Source of the DNA: Rotaria sp. Silwood1
Lineage: Eukaryota; Rotifera; Eurotatoria; Philodinida; Philodinidae
Assembly (NCBI GenBank): GCA_905250075.1
Contig: CAJNOP010000059.1
Coordinates: 687,795 to 751,794 of the forward strand
Length of the DNA stretch: 64,000 nucleotides
Direction of reading: 5' to 3'
Shown: positions 22,756 through 36,159 of the stretch, in pieces
Position numbering within the stretch: the stretch's first letter is position 1
Layout of the letters: the number at the start of each line of letters is the position of its first letter
The notes under the pieces: generated by a model
Told to the model about the DNA's origin: nothing
Seen by the model: only the letters and a program-made list of their open reading frames with translations
Databases searched by the model: none
Program-made: the position numbers and the translations under genes

Positions 22756-25492
22756 TTATGCATAAAAATCTGCAGGTTCAAGTTTAATATTAGATGACGA
22801 TGAAGATGATGTCCATAAATCATTTGTTTCTTCCTGTTGAATCGAATGTCGATGTTGTTCTTGCTGTTGATGTTGTTGTTGTTGTATACGATGTAATGGT
22901 GCTATTCGTTCAAGATCAATTGTCAAATATCGCTTGTAATCAGGTGAATTTAATAATTCAAAACATTGTTCAGATAAACGATATTTTTCTCCAATATCAA
23001 GTGTACCTAGTGTTTGAATATAACGATCGTATTCAACACCAAAACGACCTAAACGTTCAATAAGATCATCATCATTTTTATCATTATTATTATGATTATT
23101 ATTGTTATTATTATTCTCATCTTCTTTTAATATTGGAGCACATTTAACAAGAAGATCCACACGTCTTCGTGTTCCATCAACCATTTGTACACCTTGTCTT
23201 ACCATAATAAGTAGACGATGTTTTTTTAATTCTTCAATAACTGAATCAAGATAAGCAGCATTACGTTTTAATTTTGAATTCGCATAGACAGATGTACGTG
23301 TAAATGCTACATATGGCAAAAGTAAAAGTTCATGTGCAAGTTCTAATGATTTAACATATGATGGATCAACAAAAGTCTTTAAACGTTTTGCTGATGGTGA
23401 TGTTGATCTTGGAGGAAATGATGTTGATGAATGTGTTATCCATGAACGATCTGATATGGATGCTTGATTTATCATCGATGGAAGTCTAAAAGAAGAAAAA
23501 AAAAAGCCAATATAAAGAAAATATATTGTTAATAAAATAATAATATTCGTTACTCTGGATTTGGTGTTCCAGTATTTAATGTTGGTTCAAACATAATTTC
23601 AAATTGTTTAATACTTGTATTAACAAAGTAAATAGCTGATTGAACAATAGCAACATTAATATTTACACGTGCTGTTGTTGTATTACCTCGGGTTTGTTCA
23701 ATTATATGAGTACAATTATCAAAAAATATTTTATCTGCTTGACCAAATGTATGAAATGTTCGTCGATAAACAATTAATGTTTCAATAGCTAACTCAATTA
23801 TACGTAATGATGCTGATACACGTAAGACATGTTCACGTGCTGATATATATCTTGCTGACATCCATGGATGACTATCTTCAAGAGATGTTGCTGTCAAAAA
23901 AAAATAATTAAAAATGATTTCATGATATAATAAGACAATACCTTTAAGTGAAAGTGCATCAAGATAATCACACATAAATTGATTTGCTTGTGGTTCATCA
24001 AAATAAAAATCCATTAAATTTGAGCAATGACAATTAAGAACTATAATCCATTGTTCAAGTGATGGATAACGATTTGGATCAAATAATTTTGGTCGTCGAC
24101 AAAATAAACGAGCTTTGCTTGCGATAAACATCATCAACCAATCTGCATTATTTACATGATTATTATTATTATTATTTATATTATTATTATGAATAGTATT
24201 ATTATTATGATTAAATTTTGTTTCGAGTAATTTTCGAATATACTGTCCAGTACTTGTACCAATAATTGAAAAAGAATTTTGTTTTTGAATATGTGTATAT
24301 GTTCCATGTTCATCAAATTTATCTGATAGACAAAGACCTGTTGATATTATTGATTCATCTGATCGACAAAATATATTGGAATTAAATGTATGTCGAATAT
24401 CATATTGTTGACCAGTTTGACGAATACATTGTACATTACTCATTGCTTGTTTTAGATGCTCAACCAGTGATGATCTTTCATAGCCTAATTAAAAATTGTA
24501 TTAAATTCTCAATCTCAAATAACGTAGTTGCTTTTAGTTATATTCCTTAATTATATTTTCAAGCTTTCTTTTTTCTTTCCTTGAAGTGCATTCTTGTAAA
24601 AACATTTTCTGCTCTTTTTTTTGTTCTTCTCTGGAAAAGGGGGTCATAGAGTTCTACGACGAGGTCAAAATATATTCTTATTTACATCAACTTAGGAGAA
24701 GTTTTTTATGATTTTTGTTCGTTAAAGATTCTTTTTACTGTTTGCGCTACGTGTAATTGATTATAATAAGAGTGCATAAATACGAAACACCAATAATTAC
24801 TTTTTACATTTTTCTATGTCGACAAGACCTATGATATATATTGCTTATTAATACTCTTTCACCTGAGAAATCCAACATTAAAAGCTACACTAATACTTAA
24901 CGAATAAGAGACTAGGATATTCTATACTATAAAAAAAAGCTTGGCTCTAATTATTTGATCGTTCCTTATGGCAAATCTAACATATAATTTGTAATTTCAT
25001 CCTAATAATAAGCAACATGTAGATAAAATCATTTTGGCCTATTTTTTCAAGTTATCTCCATACTACGTCGTTTTCTCTTCGGAAATACTGCAAATAGATT
25101 TAGATAAGACTTAATTCCGAAAAGAACGTGTTTTATCCAATATTTTCGTAAAGATATACATTCGAGTATCTTTCAAAGTATAGAGTTAATTAAAAATATC
25201 TATATGATTATCTACCTGCTCGTACAACTAAGAGTAAATGAAGATTAAGTTTATGTTTAAGTTGATTGTCAGCATACACAAATGACGTTGATGTCAGATA
25301 GTGTGAAGTTAAACCAAGTAAATGAATAAATAGACCAATATTATCATACATATAATAATCACTTAATGCATGAACTAATTCACATGTATCTGGTGACATA
25401 ACTCGACGTAAATCAAGTTGATATGATTCATTAAGAACCATAAATGTTGAATCAAACCATTGATCCATTGTACCAATATTTTCATCATCCAT
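22756..25492 (-). CDS. Unrecognised 628-aa protein, possible distant DUF3987-like relative
   Basis: Four exons join in frame: 25216-25492, 23942-24484, 23554-23890, 22756-23485. I do not recognise the family. The N-terminal third is mostly helical, with VVRAGYERSS where a P-loop would fall in DUF3987-type ATPases; the segment HVLRVSASLRIIELAIETL also resembles the helical C-terminal part of that family. This link is weak, and no intact GxxxxGKS/T is present. Poly-Asn tracts interrupt the protein (HNNNNTIHNNN-type, encoded by ATT/AAT repeats near 23080-23115 and 24165-24210), and a Gln/His-rich tract near 22830-22885 precedes Ser-rich sequence and a C-terminal IKLEPADFYA, a perfect sumoylation consensus (I-K-L-E). 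No signal peptide or membrane span. Intron 1 is 731 bp. Gene structure sound; function unknown. Confidence 0.75.
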
Positions 25493-27822
25493 TTTTTTTA
25501 TTCTTCTATTTTCAGATTGTTATTCGCGTTCTCTTTACTGTTTGTTACTTGTTCTACTGACGGCAACAAGAATTCTGATTGAAGGAAAAAGAATTCTCCC
25601 TTGTTGCCCTCCATTTCTTTCCTTATTTCCTGCATCGAGCCTGTTGCGAGTCGAGTGCAGAATTTTATGCGTGTTCTTAGTCGGCCGAGAGAGAGAAACG
25701 AACAGAACCGAATATATATATATATATTTATATAAATATATTTGTCCTCACTAACGCAAAAAAAGAAGAATGAATAGATGTGTGAGTGCAGTTGTCCTTC
25801 CACTGAGTGTGAGAAAGGAAAGTTTGACAGAGAAATGAGAAAAGAAGGACAAAAATTGTCCTGAATATTATCGTCATCATCATCTTCATTGGTAGTTCTT
25901 TAATGGCGTTGAAAAAGAAAAAAATTGCTAGAAGAGAGGAAAAAGGGCGTTTTCTTTTCATGATAATTTGATATATTAGGACTACAAAATTAAAAAGGAC
26001 TATTTTACTTAGTGTTGCATTACTTAATAAATGCACTTAAATTGACACACTTTTGCTATTGACAGAAAGACTAATAAAAAATAAAAATAAAAAAATAGAA
26101 AAACATTTGTTGTCGATAAATTAATCAATGAATTTTATAATATGTTATAGTATAATAAAATGTTACAGAATTATTAATTATTAAAATTTATAACCAATGG
26201 TTGTAGATGAAATCGATTTGAATGATGAGTTGAAAATATTTTTAATGAGTATTATCAGTTTCATTATGAAATTACTCATTAAATGCAGAAAGTAGCTTGG
26301 ACGATCAAAAATCATAGTTCAGCAAATCAAATTTAGAACAGAATATGTCATATAAATTTCTGTGTGATGGATAATCGACGGTAAAGCTGCTAAACGTTGA
26401 TCATTAGAAATCTTTGTACATCATGGATGATAATTTTTTTCTAAATTTTGATCCATATAATGTAATATGCTCCGCATATATATACCACATAACAGTTAAG
26501 TTGAGGGCCAAACTGTGGCGAAAAAGAATTTGGATTTTTGACGCTTTACTTTCTATATTTAACTACCAAATCGTAATGACTATATTTAGCTTTGAATCAG
26601 GTATTCATCGTTCTTCTTTGTAAAATTATTATGTTAGGATGTATAATTATTATTTTATCAACATATTTATAAATACAAGAATGCATTGCCTTGAATTAGT
26701 TCATTTCATATTGATGCTAAACAATCACTTCTGATTGGACAATTCTATGGTATTACTACTAGTTTTTATGACTAAAGATAAAGATGCAAATTTTAAATTG
26801 AAATTAAGTAAAAATGAAAACTATGTAAAAAGCCTGAAAAGATTATTTTTATTTCTATATATTCTTAGCATTCATCATTGTTATGAACGACTAATCTCAT
26901 TTCAACATAGAACGCCGAAAAATAACATGCAAAAAGAAATATGTATGAACGAAGCATAAAGCAATGTCAATTTAATCTAAAATTAAATCGTAATCATAGT
27001 CAATTTAAAATTGTAATTATCTTGTTGACAGAGTTTGATTTTACATAGCTTCATTCTTTTTTTCTATGTTTATAGAAATATATTGAAAACAAATCGAAGG
27101 ACGTCTATGCATCTTATTACTGATAAAATACTATTACGAGCGAGATGAATATCATTGTGAAAATTAAAATTTCCTGAGCATTTTCACGGAAATATTGAAT
27201 AAAAATCAAAAATAATGTTCTATTCAAATGAAAGCATTTGAATACATCTTGAATATAAAAACTTTATTCATCCTTTTTTTTTCTAATAAGCTTGTTTCGA
27301 AAAATATTCCAAATACGCCAATATTATTCTTCTTATGATGGATAAAACAACCATACCTAATCTATCACAATGCTTGTTTATCAATGCAGTAGTGCAATTA
27401 ATAACCGAAGTCATTAATAATCATGCCTCTCTGTCATATTTCTGCACGTAATTAACTGTGTATGTATTCTTTCTCTGTATTTTTTGCTCAAACATACGCT
27501 TACGTTTGAAACCACACAGGTGAATTTGACTTCACCAATAGCAATATTGTTATCGTTAGTATGTGTTCGCTTTTGCTTTCTGATTGTATATAGTGATAGT
27601 AATAAATGTAAAGTAACGCATGAGCGTGTTCTATGATCATAAATATATACGATGCACTCGAGCGACACGTACACAGTGAAAGACTATTAAACTAAAAAAG
27701 AAAATTATTATTGCGACGAATATATATATATTTAAATAAACAAGCAATATTTTGTAACTAATCGATTATCTGGTAAACATATGTTGTCACGTTTGTTTTT
27801 TACGAAATAATTTGAGTAAAAA
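25493..27822. other. Intergenic between divergent genes (22756 minus gene and SLC35G-like)
   Basis: 2.3 kb separating two start codons that face away from each other, so it holds both promoters. Contains a TA run at about 25711-25742 and AT-rich spacer. No exon recognised. Long open frames here have no coding character. Confidence 0.5.
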
Positions 27823-29737
27823 ATGGATCCTTCAATTATTACGAACTCATCAGACAAAGTATGTGTAGATAAAAAAGATAATTTTTTCATCTAAATATTC
27901 TTCATTCTCTTCTTTTTCAAAAAAAAAAGGAATTTCATACAACATCAACAAATGACTCTTGTCTAAATCCAAATAATAATGTCTGCATCAAACTCGGTCC
28001 ATCGAAAACTCCTGATAATCAATCGACAATTATTATTGATTCATTATCAAATAATGATAATTTAACTGTTACACCAGCATTTCCAAATTTTCCAACAGAT
28101 ACAAAAGTTATTATCGAACCAGAATCGACTATACGTTCAGAATCATCTAACAATGCTTCAATACACGATATTAATTCCAACTCATTACCAACAACCACAA
28201 CTACTTCTCGTCCATCACAACAAACACTACAAATACTTGATGAACTCAAATATTTACTTAAACCAACAAATTCATTAGCTAGACCTGAAGCAGTTGTACA
28301 AGAATCGGTGAACTATAGATTTGATATATTGCTTAATTATTCGTTGATTTTTATATTGTAGCAAGAAGCCGATTCAGCTATAAAACGTCGAACAGTTCAA
28401 TTTGATGACGATATATTGAGTGATGCCGACAGACTATTATATGAAGGTTTAACACCAGATGAAGCAAAATCACTTGGTGCAGCAGAACGTCGTTCAATTG
28501 CAGCACGTGGACAACGTGCATCGAATATTTCACGTATTTCTGTGCGATCTCGTTCTGAAATATCACCAACTATCAAAGTTGATCAACCTAAACATCGTAC
28601 TATGTTTAATCATCTTTCAGGTATATTTTGGGCGTTTGTTGCAGCTTATGCTTTTAGTATTATCTTATTTCTAATTAAATTTTGTGAAATTGATCTTATC
28701 TTTGGTTTTTTCCTGCAAATGTTTGTTCAATTAATAGCATTTGGTATCTATGCTTTCTATAAAGGCTATAATCTATTAGAACCAAATGAACATCGAATTG
28801 CAATTATTGTTCGTGCTTTATTAATTGGTATTGGTACACTTACATTGTTTCTTGCTTATTATTATATAACATTACCTGATATTTCGGCTATCCGACAAAC
28901 TCAAATAATGTTTACTATAATTCTTTCAATATTTTTTCTTCATGGACGTATTACTATATCACGTATTATTGCTTGTATTTTGATAATTATTGCTATAATA
29001 CTTCTTATGCGACCAAGAATATTTGGAAGATTATTTTCTTCAGTATTTAATTCAACTGAACATAAAACTTCTTGGATTCCATATTCATCATCATGGAACT
29101 CTATTATTGGTATTAGTCTTGCTCTTTGTACGGCCATTTCTTATAGTATTGCATCAATAATGAATAAAATATATTTTAGTACTGAACAATTACATAATAC
29201 TGTTTTATGTTTTTGGTCAGCATTATCATCACTAATTATATCAAGTATTCTTCTGTTTGTTACTCATTTTGTTATAAAAGATGCTCGATCATTTCCTCAT
29301 GATTGGAGGCTATTTGTTGGTATTGCACTTGCAATAGCATCGATTTTTGTTTTTATTGCTAATCAAAAAGCAATCAAACGTGAACGTTCTTCCATAGTAA
29401 CATTAATCTATTCAACAGATATTGTACTTGCATTAATCTTACAAAATATATTCACACATATTAAAAGTACTGCAATCGTTGTTTTAGGTAGAGTTGTTTT
29501 TTTTTTTTATTTATGATTTATTATTTAAATACAAATTCATTTATTTTTATGCTTTGATTAGGTTGTATATTGATCTTAGCCTCTGTTTTGATCATCTGTA
29601 TAGAAGTTTTATTAAAAGAAAAGCAGAACGATACATTGGTGATTAAAGAAACTCAAGTAGCAAAGATAAATGAAGGCGATAATAATTTACAGATGCTGTC
29701 AAGTTTTAAGCCAAAGCAAAGACGTTTATCTATTTAA
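27823..29737 (+). CDS. SLC35G-like drug/metabolite transporter (EamA family)
   Basis: Four exons: 27823-27858, 27930-28307, 28362-29487, 29562-29737, in frame, 571 aa. A long, polar, Ser/Thr/Asn-rich cytosolic N-terminus (about 180 residues) precedes a run of hydrophobic helices, which fit the ten-helix EamA fold: first GIFWAFVAAYAFSIILFLI, then the conserved RALLIGIGTLTLFLAYYYIT and ISAIRQTQIMFTIILSIFF of the first EamA repeat, LLMRPRIFG at its end, and a second repeat from WNSIIGISLALCTAISYSIA to CILILASVLIICIEVLL. SLC35G proteins are membrane transporters or receptors of poorly defined substrate. The N-terminal extension is longer than usual. Start ATG follows AAAA, with a 12-codon first exon. 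Confidence 0.82.
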
Positions 29738-30439
29738 ATAATTTTACAATCTTCATATAATATTGTAGTGAACAAAAATTAATTGAAATATTTTATTTAA
29801 TGTTTTGTTGCTGTTTTAACAAGCTACTTGCTTTTATTTACAAAATAAAATAAAAGTTAAAATTCATCATTAAAGTTATCAAAACTAATGAGAATCAACC
29901 TCTTATTGTAGCAACTAATTTATCAAGAACTATACCGTCTTTATTTTTTGATTTTTCAGTTATTTTCTCTGTAAATATGTGTAAAATTACCGATGAAACT
30001 AGTCAAACAAAAATGAAAATCTTGGAAAATTTCTGTGACAATTAAGACACTTGTTTCACACGAAAAAATTTTATATTGAGTCTATAATGTCTAAAGTATT
30101 GTATATGAGCAGCCCATTATTAAATAGCTCATAAGACAAGATGATGACATCAAACTTCGAATGAAAGTAGTGATGTATCTTGGCATCTATAGCAAAGATT
30201 CGAGCGAACAGACCGTTTTGAATAATGAAATACAGACAAATATACCCAAAAAATATTTTCAATAGTTTTGCAGTGTACAAAACAAATGATTAGAAATCCA
30301 TCGAATGTATCCATAGGCTAAAACTAAATTTAAAAAACAACTAAATTTCTATCCAAAACAGGTAAACAACTATGTTTTTATCAAAAGATAACGGTACCTA
30401 CTTGAGTTTATTTCCTAACAACAATATGAATCCAACAAC
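29738..30439. other. Intergenic, 3' flank of the transporter gene
   Basis: AATAAA-type signals about 100 bases past the stop (AAAATAAAATAAAAG near 29842). Otherwise nothing recognised. Confidence 0.5.
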
Positions 30440-30639
30440 CAGGCTCCGCGCGAGCGGAGGGTTTAGGGGGTGTACACCCCCCCAAAAAAAAACCAAAAAA
30501 TTTCAGTTTTTTCCGTCCACGAATGCAGATTTTGTCTACATTTTATAATTTTTCTGCAAGATTTTTCCAAAAATTCTTCCTTACACCCCCACAATCCGCC
30601 GTACACCCCCCTAATATTTGATCCTTCGCGCGGGCCCTG
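30440..30639. mobile_element. hAT-type MITE, 200 bp, with 8-bp target-site duplication
   Basis: Starts CAGGCTCCGCGCGA and ends CGCGCGGGCCCTG (imperfect inverted termini). CCAACAAC is repeated directly at 30432-30439 and 30640-30647. Inside the termini are subterminal inverted blocks (GGGGGTGTACACCCCCC; GTACACCCCC). GC-rich ends stand out from the local AT-rich DNA. Confidence 0.88.
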
Positions 30640-31120
30640 CCAACAACAATACCATATTAACTGAAGACATAAAAATATGCTTCCAACGAAGTTTGAGAAA
30701 AAAGAAACAATAAAGAAAATTCGATACTTTACTGCCTGATACCAAACAAACATGCTTCGATCAATTAGAGTAAAATTGGCAATAATAAAACAGATATTTC
30801 TGAAATCAAGTTCTACTATCTACCGTGAAAACGAAATTTTAGTTCAAACGAATATATACATTATCATTATATGCAAATAAAATGAGAACAAAAAAAGCTT
30901 AATTACTGTTTTTTTATGGATAAAAGATTAAATGAAACTTAAACTATACGACTTTCAGACGGTATATATTTAGAAGAAACAAGCACGCAAAAACATTTTC
31001 AATCAATATACAAAAAAAATATTTAAGACATTTTTGTTCGTTTACTAGCCGATAGATCAGGTCTAAAGAAAAAAAAAACAAAACCAATCAAACAAATAAT
31101 CATCTTTCACAAAGTAAAAC
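30640..31120. other. Intergenic, 3' flank of RED gene
   Basis: No coding or RNA feature recognised. Minus-strand polyadenylation of the RED gene should occur here. Confidence 0.45.
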
Positions 31121-34100
31121 TTACGAAGCACTACTAGTTGGATCACCTTTTCGTTTACTTTCAATAATTTTTGATATTTGTTGCCATTCACGTTCTAATT
31201 TTTGTTTTTCATCTTTTGGACCAACACCACGTCGTGTTTTACGTCCATCATTCATTTTAACACCATACTGAAATGCTGCTTTTGGCATTGCTTCTTTTTG
31301 ACCCATATAATCTGAATATTCTTCTGCTGTATCAAAATCCCATCGACCAACTGGACCTTTTTTTGAACCCATATCCATTTTATCAAAATCTGGTTCATCA
31401 TCAGAATCAATATTAACATCTTCTTCAGCCATTGTTCTATGTAAAACACAAAAAAAAAACTCAAATAAGAATGAATTATTTTTTTCTTCTTACCCAGGAT
31501 AACATTCAGCATATGAATCATCACTAAATTTTAATTGAAAACCACTTTTACTTTTTTTATTTGAATTTGATGAAGTAGTTCGTTCCTCATCCTATTATCA
31601 ATATATGAAATAGAAAAGCTATATTTAATTATTTTATCAAAATTATAACATACATTTTTTGTATTATATTTATGATGAACATTACGTATAAAACTTTTAA
31701 CTGCTTCAGTACGATTCGTATTATTTTGATCAATATCATCAATATTTGATTTTCGATCATTCTAAATAAATGTTATTATAGATTCTAATAATTTTAAAGA
31801 AACCAAAAAAAAAAAAAGAAAAAGAATATTTACAGATTTTGAATCATTATGAAAATAAGCCTTCTTTCTAATATCATTTTCATATTGAGATTTTTCACGA
31901 TCATTTGTTGTTGAACGTCGTTTAATATCCGGTATATAATCACCAACATCATCATACATACTTATATCTTTAGCTTTTTTAGTTATTGTATTTATTGAAT
32001 CATGTGTTGGTTTAATATTTATTTCAGATTCGAGTCCAGTAAAAATTCCAGTACCTTTCTTTTTTTGACGTTTTAAATCACGTTTTGAATGACGTAAATA
32101 TGAAAGAATTTGAGTTAATTTATTTATAACAATATCATTATTACTCATAGTAGTTGTTGTCTAAAGATAAATATAAAATTTCTTTTTTCTAAAAAATAAT
32201 GTAATATATATACTTCTGCATTTGGACAATCAGCTTTTGATCTTATTAATGTTGTTGGTATATCATCAAGTACATGTGTATTTTTTTCATTATCATCATC
32301 TTGTTGTCCATTAAGATTTTCTAAATCAATTATATATGCCATACGATGTGGTAAAAATAATTCATTGACACGACGTGATGATGGACGAAATAAAATTCGA
32401 AATATATTTTTAGCCATAGGAGATTTCAAGCCTAATCTTTGTTCTTCTTCTTCTTCAGGTGTTAATGGTGTTGAAGGAGCAGGAGTTGTAGTTTCATTTG
32501 ATAAAACTTTTTTCTTTTCAATATTTGTACCAGAACCAATTGGTGTACTGAAAAAGTTAGAATTTATTTTGTATCAACGATATAATCACTTTACTTTTTT
32601 TTTTTTTGAATTAAAACGAAATATAAAAAGCTTAGTAATATAGAATGCTGAAAAATATGAGACAATTTGTTTTCCTATTTAGTCATTATTTTAGATATTA
32701 ATGAAATAATATTTGTAAGAAATCTCAAAGAAAAAAATTTTATTTTATTATTAAACGTATAAATGTTATTACTTGTTTTAGATCAAATCAAATGGACCAG
32801 AAATTATTTTTCTTTAGCTAGTTAAATACTCATCAGACTGTGAAGATTATCGTTGTATTTATGAACAAAATGTTTAGTTTTATTAGATACATTAGAGATG
32901 AAATAGTTATTGGAAATGCAAAAAAGACATGAAGAAAGAATAAACTAATTCGTTAATTTTTGATGATTTTTTTTCGTTGGAAAACATTTTTTATCTGTTC
33001 ATCATGAATCAATAGAAATCATCAGCAATACTTAAAAATTAGTCTTTGACTTTTAATTTTATTATTGCAGATTTTCTGTGATTCACAATTATTTTCATTA
33101 GTTTCTAATGACTTCTGATAATTGTTAATCATCTCCAGTCCGTTTTGGTATTGTTAACGTGTTATAACGATTTCAAATCTAAAAATCAGTTTTGTTCCGC
33201 CTTGAAAAAACTCAAAACAAAACACTATTTCTTAATAGATTTGTCATTCAAATTTTCTTCTGAAAAAATGCTACTCTAAATAAATGAAAACTCAAAAGAT
33301 ACTCTTTCACATTATAATCAACTTGTGTTTTTATTTCAGTGTCTCGTAGTTTTTGTTTATTTTTCTGTGTAATTAATGGTATGATTTTCTATTGATTGAC
33401 TTCTAATTTTGAAAGGTATTCAAAATGAAGAAACAACATCACTCGAGAGTATCAAACATAGAATGATCCGAAATAGGAGATTTCTATATGAGAACGACTA
33501 TTTCTAGAATTTAAAAATTTTTATATTTACATTTTAGTTGATGGTCTGACAAAAACATGTTCATCTTTATTTAAAGTTGTTTGATCATTATCAACATCGT
33601 CTTGTCCAATTTCAGCTCGTACCTAAAATTTTCAATGTATGAAATAATTTTTAAAAAAAAACACATATATATATATATTCTAATACTTTTTGTAGTAAAG
33701 CATAATCTAAACCTTTGACTAAATGTGTATGTTCTAAATCTCCACCTAAAAATTTTGATTCTTCAATTAATTGTTTTCTTCTTGCAGCAGCATCAAAATT
33801 TCCTTTAGTATCAGGTGCTACTGATTTATAATTTCCAGTTGATGTTGCTTGTTGATTAGGATTTATAGTTAAATCCATACTCAATTGATCTTCATTTGCG
33901 ATTAAATCTCGTCGTTCACGTGCACGATCACGATATTTTTTGGCTCGTTCTTCTTCACGAGCTTTTTCTTCACGAATAACTTTAGCATAATATTGTTTCT
34001 TTTTTTTACGTTTATCACTTGCTTCAGTACTACCTTCACCTCTATAGACATTAAATTAACAATTATTTACAGAAAAAAAAAAACGAGACTAAACACAAAC

Positions 34101-34415
34101 TTATGACTACTAGATGGTTTTTGTTGAGAAGCCGATGCTGTTGAACCATGATAACGTTGTGATGTTGTTGAACCAGGTGCAGCTGGTGTCATTAATAATT
34201 TTCGAAAATCATCATTTGTTAATGGATGTCTACAAACAAGAAAATTAACTTGACAATATTGATATTAAATAAAACTTACCCTGAACCTGTTTCAACATCA
34301 TCATGTGGCCGATAATTGGCCGGAGCCATTGGATTTGAATAATGTTCGTCTTCAAAAATATGATTTTAAATGAAGAAAATTTCTTGGAAAATATTAAAGA
34401 CTTACTTTCGGGCAT
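31121..34415 (-). CDS. IK: Protein RED / IK, spliceosome component
   Basis: Ten exons: 34406-34415, 34280-34349, 34101-34229, 33687-34041, 33531-33622, 32214-32547, 31834-32160, 31654-31761, 31494-31591, 31121-31436; 612 aa, all phases close. Diagnostic stretches: LTNDDFRKLLMTP, KKKKQYYAKVIREE, KYRDRARERRD, ESKFLGGDLEHTHLVKGLD, NELFLPHRMAYIIDL, IPTTLIRSKADCP, NNDIVINKLTQILSYLR, KGPVGRWDFDTAEEYSDYM and PKAAFQYGVKM. Family role: nuclear B-complex spliceosome protein, also tied to the spindle checkpoint. The long RE/RD dipeptide repeat that names vertebrate RED is absent; the region between YIPD and AYFHND is short. Intron 5 (32548-33530, 983 bp) is far longer than the others. Exon 1 codes only MPE plus one base. 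Confidence 0.95.
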
Positions 34416-34865
34416 TATTATTAAATTAAATGAAAAGTTGAATGATAGTTTTGAAGACTAAAGAGTTTTAGTTATTGAGCAAATATGAAAACAGTGAGAA
34501 TGAATGGTTGAATTAGAAAGCCAATCTAAATATTTATTTAAAAGTTCAAACAAAAAAATATTTCTTTTAATTCAGAAGTTATGTTTTTCTTTAAAAAAAT
34601 TTTCATCAATTTTTACAATATTTCAAAACTTCATCTTGCATGCGACATCTATAGAAATGAACCCATTTTGTTGTCATTTGATATTTTAGTTCATCTAGTC
34701 TATTACTTGCAAACATTTTCTAATTGAAACAGGCATATATCTATTTATTTTAATATTTTCTTCAATTATTCGTTAAAAAAAGAAAGTAAGTAGAATGATT
34801 CATTCATATTTTTATTTTTTTCTTTCTCATAAAGGTTAAATTGATTATTAAAAACACTACAAAAC
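34416..34865. promoter_or_regulatory. Divergent promoter region, RED / TOLLIP
   Basis: 450 bp between start codons of two genes facing away from each other. AT-rich, with no motif I would name. Very similar in length to the syntaxin/SMNDC1 divergent spacer (451 bp). Confidence 0.5.
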
Positions 34866-36128
34866 ATGGCTTCAGCTACTGCTACTTCAAGTTATGCCGC
34901 ATCTGCAGGAGCAACGTCTTCAAATTACACAGATATTTCTTCTACTAATAATAATGTGGTACCAAAATTTAGCGAATATCGATCACGAGTATGTCAATTA
35001 TTTCTTTGCTTACATTAAATAAACAAAAACATCGTTAATTTAGGTTATGCTTGGTGATCTCCCACAAGACTTTCTTCGTATACAATTTACACAGGCACAA
35101 ATCTATAATCCAGCAGTACAAGGTATGAGACAAGTTTATTCACCTGTACAACTTCAACAACAACTTTATCAAAATCCAAATTTTCTTGGCTATTTTACAT
35201 TAACAATTGCTGAGGTATTTGTTTTTTAATTTTTGATTCAATAAAGAAAAGTTAAATTTCTATTTATTTAGGCGAAATTAGTAAAAAATGCCGGTTTATT
35301 AGGTTTGATCAAAATGGATCCATATGTTAGTTTTCGAATTGGTCATGTTGCATACGATACACCCATAGCATCTGGTGGTGGTAAAAATCCTCAATGGAAA
35401 GCCTCTTATCGCATGTAAGAATTGATGTCAATGATTGTATTTTTTTTTTGTTGATTATTTTTTTTTAATTTGTTTAGTAATTTATTCAAAGGAATGGATA
35501 GAATTCATTTAGAAGTATATGATCAAGTAAATTCATTTTTTTTTTCTATATGAATTTGATGATTTATTCTATTGATATTATAGCGAAATTTTACTGAAGA
35601 TAGTTTTATTGGTGAAAGTGAAATAGTGATACCACATGAAGTAATGGAAGGTGAAACACGTCAACATTGGTATCCATTAATGGGAAGACAAGCAAGTGCA
35701 AATGAAAATCAAGGAGATATTCTTGTTATTATGAGTTTTTTGGTAAATATTTTTCTGATAAAATTAAGAGATATTTTTCAAAAATTTAATCAATTTATTT
35801 TTATTGAAAATAAAATTATTATTCCTACTGTTAATATAGCCAATAAATGATCAGATGATATCTGATCAAAATGACCAACATCATAATGATTCTGTGCGTA
35901 TTTCAATATTGTTTAGTTAATCAGTCTTTGCTCACAATAGATTTTCATCGATTTCTTATACTTTGTATTGCTTTATCTTTTTGTTATGTTTATAGTCCGT
36001 GCGTGCAGCAAACCATCCTGCAATGGCAAGTTCAACTGAAACACCTGTTGTGAATCCAAATGAAAATGCAAATATTCCGACCGGTCATGCTGCAACTTCA
36101 TTACCAAACCAATCAGCTATGATGACCG

Positions 36129-36159
<31 letters not shown>

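Noticed and set aside
22830..23115. CRISPR-like or satellite repeats
   Set aside because: The short repeats are codon repeats for Gln and Asn in a coding exon, without spacers.
28019..28249. Minus-strand Val/Ser-rich frame
   Set aside because: Antisense of exon 2 of the SLC35G-like gene.
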